This document shows, in pieces, positions 1-13,098 of a stretch of DNA of 64,000 nucleotides. The translations under genes and the position numbers were made by a program. Source of the stretch: Pelodera strongyloides (lineage: Eukaryota > Nematoda > Chromadorea > Rhabditida > Rhabditidae); contig JAANDG010000277.1 of the NCBI GenBank assembly GCA_036852015.1, positions 62,001 to 126,000 on the forward strand. Direction: 5' to 3'. Under the pieces are notes generated by a model. That model was not told the DNA's origin, made no database searches, and was given only the letters and a program-made list of their open reading frames with translations. How positions within the stretch are numbered: position 1 is the first letter of the stretch; the number at the start of each line of letters is the position of its first letter.

Positions 1-56
1 ACGACCACTATAATTTGAGGAACACGTCAAAAAATGGGCACTGGTAGGAATCGAAC

Positions 57-1803
57 CTGCTTGATTCCCCTTTCAAAGGCACTTCTCGTCAACTTGGCTG
101 GCCCATCGACTGTCCGTCCGTCGTCGTCGGGTCCCCAAGAAGCGCTAAATCGAGATAAATTATGTCCGTAGAACCTTGCAGTTTACGTCCAGTATAACAA
201 TAGGGGAAACGTAGCACTCGTCGAAGTTTATGACCCTACATACATATCTTTAGAAAACATACATATCTGCTAATACAGTAATCCAGGACCGCCCTAATGC
301 TACTACGGTAGTATTGGCTCGGTGAGAAAACCTCCTACCTGTAGATGTCGATGTGATCCGATCCGTGTCCGAGACTCGCCGCCTCCACTGCGTCCGTCAC
401 ATCGCCGTCCAACATACGAATACCTGGAAAGCACAGAGCTAAAGAATCATTATGCAACTATTCTTCAATTATTTGCTAAATCAACATCCACGTAAGTAAG
501 GGAGTTCTTTTCCCAACGAAAACGTACCTCCTATCTTGGCCTGAAATGCGATTCCGACTATGCACACGGTGTTGTTGAAGATCGCAGCCACCTCACCTGC
601 GCACCTGTGATTAAGACCGATTTCAAATATAGAATCAATGAATTACTGAATGGTCATAGGCATAGTTCGAGTAGATATTGCTATACGGTTAAAGAATGAG
701 TAAGGAATCTAAGAAAGTGCATTTATTACAGTACCTGGTTCCGTGCCTGTTCTCATCTGAAAACTCGTATCTCGGAAGTGGGTCTGCGTCACGGTCATTC
801 ACGTCGTATGAAGCACGAGGATCCTAAACATTTTTATTATCGTCCGCAATGTTGATGTAATCGAAAGATGCACTATACAAAGCAGTGAATTTGTATATGT
901 GTTTGTTTGTTTGTGTCATGCGCGTTACGCTAATCAATACATAATCTAATTCATTGAAACTCACATAATTCGGCTGAATGTCGGGGTGAGTATGTTCCAA
1001 ACCGTCGTCGAGAATTGTAACGACGACGCCTGGAAAGCAGAGGTAATGAAGTTATGGCAGGGCTACGGTAACATTGGGTTAGCGGGCGAGCATGAAAACA
1101 AGATCAGCAAAGATATCAGCAAAAAGAGAGCGAGAGAGAAAGAGAGAGAGAGATAGAGAGAGAGAGATAGAGATAGAGAGAGATATAGAGAGAGATAGAG
1201 AGATAGAGAGAGAGAGATAGAGAGAGAGAGAAATAGAGAGCGAGAGAGAGATAGAGAGAGATAAAGAGATAGGGAGCGAGAGAGAGAGAGAGAAAGAGAG
1301 ACAGAGAGTGTAAGAGAATGAGAAACAGTGAGAGAGAAAAGGCTACAAACCTTTTCCAGTATATCCCAGATCCCATGCCTCCTGAACATTATGATCCATT
1401 TTCGTGTGGTCCGACTTATCGGCTCGGTTCTGAAAACAAGGCTATGAAGTTTAATTCCAAAAAATTTCGAGCACGAGTTCACATCGAATCGCGCGGTCGC
1501 CGCGCACAAAAGGTCCGCCATTGCGGGGTGGCGGACCCAACCTCGCGCCCAGGGTTCGCGAGAGAATTCCAGCTGGTACACCTCGGCCGAATCCCTCCAA
1601 AACTGCGCCACAGCTTCGCCAATCGCAGGGAACTAAAACTCACCAAGTACCACATATCCGTCCAAAGTTCATCGTTCGGATCGAAATGTTTGCGATTTCT
1701 CGATTTTGACACGAGGGAATCGTCGTCAAGTTCGATGTGGTTGGGCTGAAAAAATATTTAAATATTTCTAAGACTAGGATTAATTTGGAAGATTCCCCCT
1801 CAC

Positions 1804-1852
<49 letters not shown>

Positions 1853-3271
1853 TCCAAACAAACAGACTCGCAAAACTCTACCGTATACATCGCTCGCTTC
1901 GGCCGTTGGTAATCTCGCTTCACCCTCTTCTTCGCGACCTGTTGCTCCATCCACAGCACCTCATGCTCATGCGATATCGCGTTCGTTTGTAAAGAGCGTG
2001 TTCGCCGCGAGTTGCGCTTCCTAAGGCCGGCATTTCGAAACAGAAAATACTCCTCACCGGGGATAATCTGAAAGGAGATGGTTTATTAGGAAAAGAATAT
2101 ATCAAGACACATTAGGACACACATACATTAGGAGTAATGGAATCACATACAATTTTAAACATCGGACCACTGCCTACATATCTATATCCATCTCTCATAG
2201 CGTCTACGCAAATACGTTTTTGTTTTGTTTCTCTGTCCTACTGTTAGGGGCGCAGATGTATCCACATACTTCAGATAGCGAATTTGTCGTGCAACTGCAT
2301 ATTGTGAGTGTAGGAAAGCAACGGTAGAAAGTCATAATGAGGCCGCGATGTGAGTCATACATCAACAGCGTCGAATTCAAAATGCATAAATTCCCTCCAA
2401 AAGTCCACCATTTCCATAAAAAACATTTACGGGCCCTGATCAAAAATGAAAAGCGCAATGCATAGCGAGCCAGACCACTCAGTTATGCAAATTTCATAAC
2501 GTCTAGCCAAAAAAAGGGAGGTGTAAAAACAGGTTGGCGTGCAAAAATTGAGAAAGGATAGTTGCGAGACGTGAGACCCCATACATTTAAATATCACTTA
2601 CGCAAGCTAGTGGGTAAATAATGTCTTCTTTTGCTACAGAGGTTAATGAACAGTGCTCAAAACTCACGCAGACGCGTACGTGTGTCGTACTGATTTGCTC
2701 ATGAGCCTGACCGTGTTAGGGAACTGTGTGGCTTTTTAATTAATTATAGGGTTTAAACCTCACCCGTCCCAGGTTCTGGAACCCGTATTTGCGTGCCATT
2801 TCGTCCGCATCCGCTTCCCGTCCTCCGGCTATCCGAAGTGCCCACTCATTGGTGTACGCACGCCGTAACCCGTTTGTTGAACTTGATGAAAACTAAACAA
2901 GATTTTTTTTATGTTGGGATTAAAATTTGTTCGCCTTATTACAAAAGAAGTGTCATAATAGCTCACGAAGGAGCAATGCGACTGACTCGGTCCACCACTG
3001 TTCACGAGTTTTTGGGCTAATAGCGTTTATTTAAGTTAAAAAAAATACTGAGACTCAATTTAAAGAAATACAAACACACCTCATCATTAGCTGCCACCGT
3101 AATAGTACATAAAATTAGTAAATTGAGCAATATTAGTAGAGGCGATTTGAGAAGGCACTTGGGTGATTGCACCCACGAGGAGTACGGGAACGACCGGGAA
3201 CAACTGAAAAGATACTAGTACGAATCTCATACTCACGCAGTAGTTACTTTTGATAATGAGCCCGTTGTCAT
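57..3271 (-). CDS. bli-4: Furin/BLI-4-like proprotein convertase, 5' part (11 exons, partial)
   Basis: Subtilisin/kexin-type serine endoprotease that cleaves secretory precursors after paired basic residues. Exons on the minus strand: 3237-3271, 3080-3203, 2764-2892, 1882-2067, 1644-1745, 1351-1429, 965-1029, 735-823, 528-604, 339-423 and 57-144. All phases agree and give 353 residues. A hydrophobic signal or anchor segment lies at about residues 33-50. The prodomain ([22 protein letters not shown]) spans about 60-147. Two basic cleavage sites follow, RVKR at 144-147 and RPKR at 151-154. The catalytic domain starts near WTDMWYL. Catalytic Asp226 is in ILDDG and His267 in [25 protein letters not shown] and [17 protein letters not shown] follow. 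The catalytic Ser, P domain and C-terminus lie beyond the left edge. The start is ATG at 3271, just after a CTCTCAG acceptor. The family is certain. The bli-4 name is inferred from similarity as I remember it; kpc-1 or another paralogue is possible. Confidence 0.9.
1128..1337. repeat. (GA)n/(GATA)n-rich microsatellite in a convertase intron
   Basis: About 210 bp of almost pure purine repeat (GAGA with interspersed ATAGAG) inside the intron between convertase exons 1351-1429 and 965-1029. The long open frames here, reading as LSLSLS on the minus strand, are products of the repeat. A second tract (CT on the plus strand) at about 1807-1850 sits in the neighbouring upstream intron. Confidence 0.95.
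1807..1850. repeat. (CT)n microsatellite in a convertase intron
   Basis: About 44 bp of uninterrupted CT dinucleotides between the prodomain exon (1882-2067) and the next coding exon (1644-1745). Confidence 0.95.
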
Positions 3272-5905
3272 ACGCAATCGCTGCTGAGAGGTGGGTCTGG
3301 CAGCTCTGGCGACTTACCAGTTTACCACCACTAATCGTGAATTTTCAGTCAATCAGCCTGACTACAGTACACTGATTATGATTACTCATACGGCAGCCCT
3401 CTGTCTGTCTGTCTGTCTGTCTGTGCCTTTAATACTGCCGTTCAAATTTCAAAGCTTCAATTTGTTTTCGCTAAAATACCCCGTAGAAAATCACGAGAAA
3501 GAGATCTGCTACGAATACCCCAAAAATGGTAAAATACAGTACACCAACCTCTCATCACAATCGTCTATTTGGCCCTTTTTCCGCCAGACAGCAACAATGC
3601 GTTGCGGTCGCATTGCGGTCGCGCACGCGGTAGACGTAGACGGTTGGCAATCATTCAGATTCAAATCTTCGTCCATTGCCATAGTTTCTGGTAGAGATAT
3701 GAATTGAATAGTTATCTAGAGACAGGGAAATGCTTGTTTAGCACTAGCAGCACATTTCCTGAAAAGAAAAATTGTAAAATTTTTTTTTTACAAAACTACT
3801 CATTGCGAAAAGAGAAAATGAAACATGTAAAAGTAAAGGAGCAGCGAACCACACGTACGTAGGCGGGCAAGCGGAAGCGTTACGATAGGCAATATGCACA
3901 TGTATATTCCGGTAATACAGCTCCTTTCGTCAAAATAAATCTGAGGCCGACTCCCAGACGAAATCTGCGAACATTTCTGCGCTCAAAATGCCCGCAAATC
4001 TCGCATTTGCTATTCAAATTTCAATTTTAGGCTTTTTTCGGCATGGCATTTACGCAGACAGAATGCAGAGAGGAAATCATATTCGTAAACGCCACGAACA
4101 ATGTATCCTTCAAAAGAAAGGAACGAAAAACGCAAAACGAAAGATGCATAAGCAAGTGGTTGTGCAAGGAGACTAAAATAATATTCCAATGCATTTTTTC
4201 ACGAAAAGGTAGAAAGTATAAATTGCAAGCCGCAAGGCGATTCACGTAAAAAACTACAGTATTATGGCAGTATGAAGTATTGTATGAGTTGCTATTTGCT
4301 TTCACTTCGTATGCTTGGGAGGTGCACAGTAAGTATTTTTCTAGAAATCGAAGGATTGACCCAATCAAAAAATAAACGAGCTTTATATGCTAATGCGAAA
4401 CCAGGATCACCTCCCATTTTAACCATCCCATAACCATAACGGATCTTCCACTACACTGACTTTTGAAACAGAAAGTGGATTGAAAAAGTTACGCTAACCA
4501 AAACTCGAATGAAACTTCACTGAACGGAATAAGGCAAGGTTTCGAAAACCAGTAAGGGAAGAGAGTCACTAAAGATAATGTAAAACTATAGTAAACGATG
4601 CAGAAATGAGCCTGTATAACACCCAACTTTTCATCGTTTAAAAATGTAATAATCCTGCCACTTACGTTCAAAATACTGTCAATCTACATGTATCTATCTC
4701 TATTCTCAATTGTCTTTAGAATTACTTGAACTCTGACTGTGAAATAAAAGGAAAACTATAATACATATATACTAATGCAATAAGTGAATTTGCACTCTAG
4801 CACAGGAAAACGAAATGATTGCACAGAAAAACCGTTGATTGGTTCTCGCCGAAAAAACCATTTTGGTGACTGGTTCATGACCATGTGGTGACCACTTCAG
4901 GACGGTTTTCGAGGAACCTTGGACAAAGTCACCGAGTGGTCACGAAATGGGTTGGCCCACGAAAAAAAGGATAGTTCATCGGTTTCCTATACTGGGGGCA
5001 ATTTGCACTCAGATTCTAAACGTAACATCAGGTAATCAACAAACGTTGAGCAAAAAATTCCAACTTATTCGTATGTCGACAAAGAAAGGAATGGAATACA
5101 TATTAGAAAAAAATAGGGCTCCGATTTTGCCCGCCCGCAGCAGCTTATAAATGCAAAGTTCGCTTTCAAGTCAACAAAGGTATTTATATTGAATGCATAC
5201 ACATTTCAAGGTTTTAGTCTCTCCCAGCCTCCGTCTCTCTCTCTCTCTCTCTCTCTCTCGCTCTCTCTTTCTCTTTCTTTTTTGAGGCTCACAAAGCGTC
5301 GAGGGTTTATGCCTCACCTTTTACAAAATGCTTCAACAACAGACGAGAAAAAAGAGACTACCGGGAATGGAAACTGAAAGCACTGTATTAAAAATCAGTT
5401 AGCAAGATGTGACACAAGAAATTAGCAAAGAAGCCAAAAGTTACGAACAGTTCCTATCGATTATATACACCCAAGTTGTATGAAGTATGAAAACAGAGGG
5501 AACATTGTAAAGATCCGTAAGCAGCATAAATTCTTATTGTTAGGTATTACAGCCCGAGCATCATCTCAATGTACGAAGAAAACTATAGTATAAAATTTAT
5601 ATTTCTACTGACAATTGCTAATTGTTTTAGTTTGATTTCTTAGAGCTAAGCGACAGAGCAGTTTCTGAAAACGAAGACCTGCTATTATAGCATCAAAAAA
5701 GGTCCCTCCAAACCAGCCCATACCTGCCTATTACCTCATCATAATGCTCAAAACTCAAACTTAGCGGTGGCATGGCTATTTTACAGTGAGCTGTTCAAAT
5801 TTAAAATTGCCTACTATTTGTGAAATGGGAAAAACTATTATAACATTTGCTTTACCCTTTGGGGTTCGGGGTAAGCCGGTTAGCCTACAGTTGTAATTTT
5901 AACGT
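3272..5905. other. Upstream region of the convertase; no gene recognised
   Basis: AT-rich sequence likely to hold the convertase promoter. It has a (CTGT)n run near 3400-3424 and a (CT)n tract at about 5231-5278. Short open frames here have no recognisable domain and no convincing splice structure. Confidence 0.5.
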
Positions 5906-6076
5906 TTAAAGCGAAATGCTAGCCTCTTTGGAAAATTTGCATATGATAAGCAAATCCCATGTATCCTATGCTTATTTTGTACGATTGCCGTGGACGATCG
6001 TACAAAATCAACATAGGACACATAGGATTTGCTTATCATATGCAAATTTTCCAAAGGGGCTAGCATTTCGCTTTAA
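5906..6076. mobile_element. TTAA-flanked palindromic MITE, TTAAAGCGAAAT family
   Basis: A 171-bp near-perfect palindrome. The left arm starts TTAAAGCGAAATGCTAGC and the right arm ends with its reverse complement; arms of about 75 bp leave only a short centre near 5990. TTAA at both ends fits a TTAA target-site duplication (piggyBac-type target). There is no coding capacity. Confidence 0.8.
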
Positions 6077-6116
6077 CGAAGTAAACCGTCTAGGTATCAC
6101 GTATGTAATAATCGTA

Positions 6117-6513
6117 TTAAAGGGACAGGCCCATCAAAATAAACCTATATTTACGATACGTTCATAATGACTATCAAGCATTTTTATTACAATATATACA
6201 AACTAAATTTCACCATTATTCGCCCTAGACAACTTTTTTCCAATGCGCTCCACGCATATGTATACCATAAAACTGCAGATTTCAAAGCTATATATGCAAA
6301 TTTTAATCGCATTATAATTTCACGATAAATTTGCATTGACGACAAGGATATTTGCGGCTTTACGGTATACATTTGATCTGAGCGCATCGGAAAAATGTTT
6401 CCCATGGCAAATAAATGTGAAATTTAGTTTGCATATATTGTAATAAAAATGCTTGATAGTCACTATGAACGTATCGTAAATATAGGTTTACTTTGATGGG
6501 CCTGTCCCTTTAA
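6117..6513. mobile_element. TTAA-flanked MITE, TTAAAGGG family
   Basis: A 397-bp element whose ends (TTAAAGGGACAGGCCCATCA and its complement) form inverted repeats of more than 100 bp. The same terminus recurs at 18778, 23028, 49418, 49466, 54305 and, diverged, 60974. It lies only about 40 bp from the palindrome at 5906-6076. Confidence 0.85.
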
Positions 6514-7231
6514 ATTGATTGAAGATTGGACAGAAAAACTTATAATGATGCTAATTTTAACGATGAATTCATTCATATATGAATCAATTCCAAACAAAAG
6601 GCGGTTTCTGAAATCTGACACATGTTACAAAAATGTAACAACATGCTACTGACGTTGGAGTTCACGTTGGAGCGCAGCGCAGGCGACAAAACGTGGTTAT
6701 ATGGTGAGCAAACTGCGCGCCATTCGCATGCCACTTGTTCGCAAAAGTAAAGTTGGTCCAAATACGTACTAATTCACTTGTTCTTCTCGCTCAGAAGTAA
6801 ACTTAAGCCAACATAGATTGCTAATAGCATAGTCAAAGGCACTAAATATACACATTCATAGCTATTTTTCACCTCACCACTCGTATGTGTACGTATATAC
6901 AATACCCGTAATCGTTAATAACCAATGAATAAATTAATATAAATACATTTGATTTTGGGAATTACATTTGGGAAGAAGTAGGGGCGCTTTCTTCGAATAA
7001 GAAAAATATCGCATAAATAATATAATGAGATCCAATTCCCACAGTACCACAATGCCGATTACATGGACGAGAAAAATCAAAAAGATATAGACTTAATCAA
7101 AATGGATACTACTGGATACACACAAGCACTATCAATTATTACGCATGATGAACATCTTCGTCCCCTCTCACGCTGGTAGTATTCCTTTTTAAATTGTATT
7201 AGTCGTTGACGAAATTGTTTAGACTCATAAT

Positions 7232-7383
7232 TTAAAGCGAAATACCCGTCGGTTTTCGAAGCGAATCGTGGAGCTCGAATTTAGCTCGATTTTTTAATCT
7301 AATTTATGATCATTTGCATAAGCTGCATAAGAATGCTGGTGTGCTCGATGCGTTTCAAAAACCAGCCGGTATTTCGTTTTTAA
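7232..7383. mobile_element. TTAA-flanked MITE, TTAAAGCGAAAT family (second copy)
   Basis: A 152-bp element. The left end is TTAAAGCGAAATACC followed by CGGTTTTCGAAGC; the right end is an imperfect complement (AAAACCAGCCGGTATTTCG). Its termini resemble the element at 5906-6076 but its interior differs, so it is another subfamily. Partial relatives are seen near 13620-13725 and 54240-54308. Confidence 0.7.
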
Positions 7384-8661
7384 TACTTATAATAATGCAG
7401 CGATAACCACTTGAGCCGTCTAACCATGAAGACTAGTTCCCGTCCAGTCGAAGGATGTAGAGATGGAAGTACCCCATTAACTGATATAATCTTTTAATCA
7501 GACGCATTTCCGCATAGAGTTATCAATGATAAATCGCGCCGATTAGTACTTAATCTCAAAGGTTTAAAGGGGGTGTTTGGTATCATCTTAGTCTTAATAC
7601 ATACTTAAACAAGTTATCAATATGGTCAGAAACGGACGGAAATGTTAATAAAGACCGACGTCACTGGGTTATATTCTTAGTTTCCTAGGACCTTAAGTAC
7701 AGCAATGCCTAGCCTAGAACTCCTCGTGATGGCCGCACAAAAAAAGTCTGACACAGCGGGGCGGCGCACCCCACATAGGCCTACCTAGGGTGCGCGGCGA
7801 TCGCGCAAAGTTTAAGCCTGCCCTAGGAGAATATTTGAGTGTCTGAAATGAGAATGTTTTTGATACTGAAGGGACTCGATGATTTCCTCAAAAAATCTAG
7901 AAGGAAGTATAAAATCCAATCAGCGTGTAGAAAAAAAAAGAGTAAAATATTCATAAGAAGAGAGATGTCGACTAGGGCGTAAAAGCGTCATGAATTATTT
8001 GTTAGTAAACATTTAACGTGGAATAAGGATATGCGGTTTTTTTCTGTGCCAGCTAAAAGAAACGCACAGAACACATATTAACCAGAAATGTACCAATGCT
8101 CTCTGCTTTTTGTAGCGGGACAGCAATTTTGATGCCTGCCGCGCAGTGACATAAGTTTATATTACAGAAAGTCGGTAATAGGAATGATACAAGAAAAACC
8201 TTACTTATAGCGCTTGAGTCAAAGGACAACTACACTATATACTATGTACCAAAAGTAACACAGAAATTAAATGTATCATAAAATACAGGGTAAATAAAGA
8301 TTGTGCTCGTTGTACAAAAGAAAATATACGTACAGGGAAGCACATGCCGTATGTAAACGTCACGTTGTTGTATAGAGAAGAATAGGCAATAAAAACGCTG
8401 AATAAGGTTTGTTTTGGTTCAACAAAGGAAAACAAAACAATAGAATAAATAAAACCAAAAGAAAGAACGTTCGGGGTAACACAATAAAAAAGGAAATATT
8501 TCGGAATATAAAAATGGGAAGTAACGAGAGAATTAATTCATTTGCATGCGGGCAACTTAAGAATGATATGCAGATTGATAAATTAGCATATAAATTAAAA
8601 TATTCACAGATAAGACCGTATTCATACCAATATGTAGTAGCCAAAACTACAGTTGTCATAA
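7384..8661. other. Non-coding stretch; nothing recognised
   Basis: Unique-looking AT-rich DNA. The short GC-richer patch at about 7720-7800 has no identifiable gene. Confidence 0.4.
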
Positions 8662-8937
8662 TCTTGCTTATTATATAAACGAGAAAGGTGATTTTTTAAG
8701 CCGTGTGATTTTTTTGTTTGTTTTTACGACCGCTTCGTTTTTCTACGTTTCAGGCGTTTGGTATATGTTGTACAACTTTTCGTAAGTCTCCAAAATAAGC
8801 GCAATTCAATCTTATTACATAAACGTTGGAATACACGCTTGAGATGTTTCATAATGCCCATTTATCATGAGTACTTCGAAGTATCGACTACGTAGTATTA
8901 GAAAGTCGCCTCAGGCGGCGACAGCCATATGATCTGG
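8662..8937 (+). mobile_element. Helitron-like non-autonomous element (276 bp)
   Basis: It begins TCTTGCTTATTATATAAAC after an A and ends with a strong hairpin (GTCGCC...GGCGAC at 8905-8923) followed by CTGG (8934-8937) and then a T. TC start, subterminal hairpin, CTRR end and insertion between A and T are the Helitron hallmarks. The left end matches those at 29712 and 62554. No helicase or Rep coding is present. Confidence 0.6.
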
Positions 8938-11900
8938 TACTTTTGATAAAAGCAAGGAACTAACTTGAAATATACGAGGGTTGAAAACAATCTGCACTTA
9001 CTACAGGGGTGGATATTGAATCGCTATACAAAGTACACACCATGGTTTCACTTACGCGCCGCGTAACCGCGCACAATATACACCGCCGGTGAGCAATTTG
9101 TCTAGCTCAAACAGAAATCTGCCGCCGGGTGTCCACCCAAGCCTTTGTGTATGTTGATATCCGCCCCGGGGAGTGTGTAGACTAATATCCAAACATACAC
9201 AGGAAGGGGTGAGCTTTGTCCCCGAGGGCTTGGTGCATGGAAAAACTCTGAGAACTGGGACTGTCTATCCATAGGGAAGGATTTAGCCCTGTTCACCAAC
9301 CGGAACATCACAAGTATGGAAAATAGCAATTCGACAAAATTTAAATTCTGGATATACATGGGAATAGGCAAACTACGGCACTTCGCACAAAAGTGAATAT
9401 AATATTATGCATACATACTCGCTACATTCAATTTTATTCTAGACATAACTAAATAAAGAATCAGACGATAAATTTCTGCAAGTGTTAGCAACAGTCTACA
9501 TTCCCTTCCCTCATAGAGGATATACTTAAGTCTAACTTAAGACTTAAGTACGTATGCACTCCAGAATCTCTCATCATAAATGAAGGATAGGTCAAGGGTC
9601 AGACAACCTTCGGAATTAGGAGAGGCCGGAAGAGACAGAGAATATTAATTAGGGGGAATATTTGTTCAAGGGCAAGTTAAAGCGGTATGACACGTGGTTT
9701 CGTGATTTGTGAAACGTATATTGCACAACCGCATTCGGAATTCCAAGGAACTGTATGCAACCCCTTTGTAAGTCAACATTCACAGAAGGGTTTGCATGCA
9801 ATTGCAGAAGACAATTGAAGCCAATCTCAAGAAAAAATGTAGTATAGCATTAGCCTTCGCACTATTCCTAGGGGCAACCAAACCTAGCTATAAAGCGACC
9901 TTGTATTACCGCATATTGACTTGCTAAAGGGAAGGTAGATTGGAAGTGGTGCGCGCCCACACCTACTATTACGGTCAGAAATTGGTGCGAGAAATGACAC
10001 CATTTTGAGTGAAGGGTCGAGATGGAGATGAATGGGTATCTACCAAAGTATGCTGGTAGTTATTTCTCGCATACCCGATATACCTTGTATGCGAGATTGA
10101 ATTCAACTAGGGGAAACAGCTTGAGATGCACACTTCAGAGGGAAAAAAATCGAATTGTCCAGTCTAGACGGACTAATTTTTTTCTATTTCAAAAACCAAG
10201 TGATGTATTTTAATAAACAAATGTAGGTGGTTTATACTGCAAAACGGAATGTCCATGAAGTATATGAAAGAAAATAACTACTGTGTATATGTAGAATGGT
10301 TAATAGACTATGCCTAACAAAACAGCTGAGGATAGAACGTCGCCGCTTCGCCTTGTTTTATCCGTAAAGGGTAAATAATTATTACATAGAAAGCGTCTCA
10401 TGTAATGAATTATTTTGAGCATGCACTAAAAATTCCATATTCAGTTTCTAAATGACTGGGAACCTTTCCAATCTGAGAATATAATAAACATTGTCTAGTT
10501 AGGAACACAGTGGAGCGAATACAAGGTGGGATTTGATTAGTGGATTCCTGAGGGAAGAGAAACATCTGACAAGCAGAGATATATGCAAATGACACCTGTT
10601 GCAGGGAGCAGGCAGGTCGGTGAGAGCACCGGAGGGCAGAGAGAGACAGATATAGAGAGGAAGAGGAGTGGTTTTTAAAGAGGTATTGCACTTGGTTTAT
10701 GAAAAGTATACCGCAAAACGGAATGTCCATGGACCATATGCAAATTTCTCTGCCGTCTAGGCATTTCCGGTACAGAATTGAGCAAATTTACACGGTATGC
10801 ATGGGAATGCATTGATGCAATGGTTCAGAATGCGTTTAAAAATCAGGTGCCATGTGTAAAATCGTTTTGTTCGACTAATACAAAAATTAATCATAGTAAA
10901 AAGAATGTCTAGCTGGTTTACTGTTATTTGTTAAAACATAATTATATAAAAATCACAATAGAATTATAGAAAATCACAGGTTTTTGAGTCCGAAAAAGTT
11001 AGCAGGTGCTCTGATAACAGTTATCACATCAAATTGACCCTATTACTGAGATAAGAAAAATGAAGAAAATAAATAGGATTATCGATTTTGTAAAAAAAAA
11101 TATCCATTTATGTATTTAATGAATAAGAAATCAACAAGCCTGTACACAGATTGAAGTTGCTCGTTTCCGTTCAAATAATGCCAATAAAAACCTGAAAATA
11201 TAAGAAAATTTAGAAAAAAAAAGAGATTAAATTAAATGTTATCTGAAATACGAAAAGAATAACAACTAGAAAAATGAAAACCCAGAAAAAAAGATAAGAA
11301 AAATACAAAACAGTCAAGTGATTTTTTTCATAAAAAGACAAAAATCAGCGCAAGTTCACCTTATAAGAAGGTGTTTTTAATTATTTTGTTATTTTGTTAA
11401 TTTGCAGGATTCATAAAACTAATTTTTCGTAACACTCGACAAAGATCTAATTCATAGTTATTGTTAGTAGTGTCATTTTGCGAAGAGTAAAATTACGAAT
11501 AAAACGGTTTTACAGTACTCGGTAGAAAATCGGAATAATTTCCAAGGCAAGTAAAAAGGACCGAAATACCTGGGTCTGGTTTATATACGAATAACGATAT
11601 TCAATATTCAATAATCAGCTAATTATTAAGTTATTAACACCCGAGGCGAGGTGCTAGCCCAATAGAAACCCCAGATAATCCGGGCGACATATGCAAATTT
11701 TTGCCAATTAGTTGGCGTAAGAGGCCCTAGCGATGGGGTAAATTGGAATGTGGCCCTAACCCCAAATAGCGGTAGTATTTGGGTTGAGTTCGGTCCCAAA
11801 AGCCCCAGGGGTCAAATTAGGGCCCATCGAACGCTCGCTCAGCTAACAACATTGTTAACAGACACATAAATGCGGAAACGAAACAGTAAGTTGCCGAAAT

Positions 11901-13026
11901 TGTTTCTGGAAAAATGCTGAATTTGAGAAAAAAAACTCCAAAAATTATAGCGTTAATTTGCTGGAAAATAGTTTTGCCCACTCAGAAAAGAACGGAAAAT
12001 TCTTCGGAACGAAACATGTCATAAGCAAACAATGAAATTGAACTTTGAACTCCCTTGTATAAAGGAGCACGCTCTTGAGGCGTAAAAAGATTTTTTATTA
12101 TTTATGTTAAAAAATTACAGGATTTCATGGATTGATTCCGAGCAAGAGTATGTGAAATTAGCAACTTAATGAACTCGGGGACATCAAGATCCAAGATTTC
12201 CCCTAATAGTTTCGTTTCGAATGTTTCCGCACTCGCTCTGTGATCATTTCTAATCCGAAAAATAGACAAAACGACGCGGCAAACAAGGAAATGAGGTGTG
12301 CATCACGTAGGAGTGAACGTGGGCATCCTAACCCTAACGGTACGCGTAGGCGGCTTCCAAAACAAGCGAGCCAACGGCCAAGCGGAAACATCGTGGCGCG
12401 CAGTTTTTCCGCGAGGTGTGTATGTCAGTCAGAAGCACTCGAGGAAAGTGCTCTACAAGGGATATAGCAACATAATAATAATTTATCACTATACCTATTA
12501 TGGATATTGTCCACTGTCTAAGGAAAAGTCAACAAAATCAAGCTTTGAACTTTAAACTAGCCTTCGGATTCACGAATCAGGTTTCTCAAGCCGTGCGGAG
12601 CGAGGGAAACTAATAAAATGGTGCGAATGTAAAGGCGTAAATCTTCCCAGCCGGCCACTGAATTTGTCAAATAAAGGGTGTGCGCACCCCGGTGTGAAAA
12701 CCAATTTGCCACCATTTGCTGAGAGAGAAGCAAGCAATTTTGAGGGCGAAAACCAAAAGGGTACTTTAGTTTAGTGTATACACAAAAGGTGGGTTAGAAT
12801 AGGGGAAAATACAGATAAATGTGATATTTTAACTATAAAACAATAGTTATGTGCATGCGCATGCATAAAGAAAACTATAAACGAATGACCACCGCACAGT
12901 TTCCCATAATTACTAGGAAGCTCACAGGAAAAAATAACACAACTTTATATCAAAAATAGCTGCAAAATAGGCAAATTCATACACTATTTGATTTTGTACA
13001 ATCCTAGTCATGACGACACAAAACGT
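8938..13026. other. Gene-poor, AT-rich interval; nothing firmly identified
   Basis: No exon chain or protein domain could be supported. A short duplicated motif (ATACTGCAAAACGGAATGTC or a close variant) appears near 10236 and 10708, suggesting a degenerate dispersed repeat. Open frames at 9102-9371 and 12298-12555 are not recognisable and lack splice or domain support. Confidence 0.4.
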
Positions 13027-13098
13027 TAGCAGCGAGTGGTTTCGATCCACCGACCTCTGGGTTATGGGCCCAGCACGCTTCCACTGCGCCACGCTGCT
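13027..13098 (-). tRNA. Initiator tRNA-Met (CAT)
   Basis: A 72-nt intronless tRNA on the minus strand. The acceptor stem AGCAGCG pairs with CGCTGCT, with discriminator A. Other marks are the D arm GGCGCAGTGGAAGCG, an anticodon stem with the GGG/CCC pairs typical of initiators around CAT, and the T-arm AUCGAAA variant found in eukaryotic initiators. It is identical over 72 nt to the gene at 41605-41676. It lies alone in a repeat-rich interval. Confidence 0.98.

Noticed and set aside
1..130. tRNA-like motif (GGTTCGATTCC) on the minus strand at the left edge
   Set aside because: The sequence is the donor end of convertase exon 57-144; no tRNA fold is possible and the exon phase and homology are clear.
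1063..1611. Open frames reading SLSLSLS or RERERE here and at 14572, 16079, 20029, 21257 and 45309
   Set aside because: They are translations of GA/CT microsatellites.
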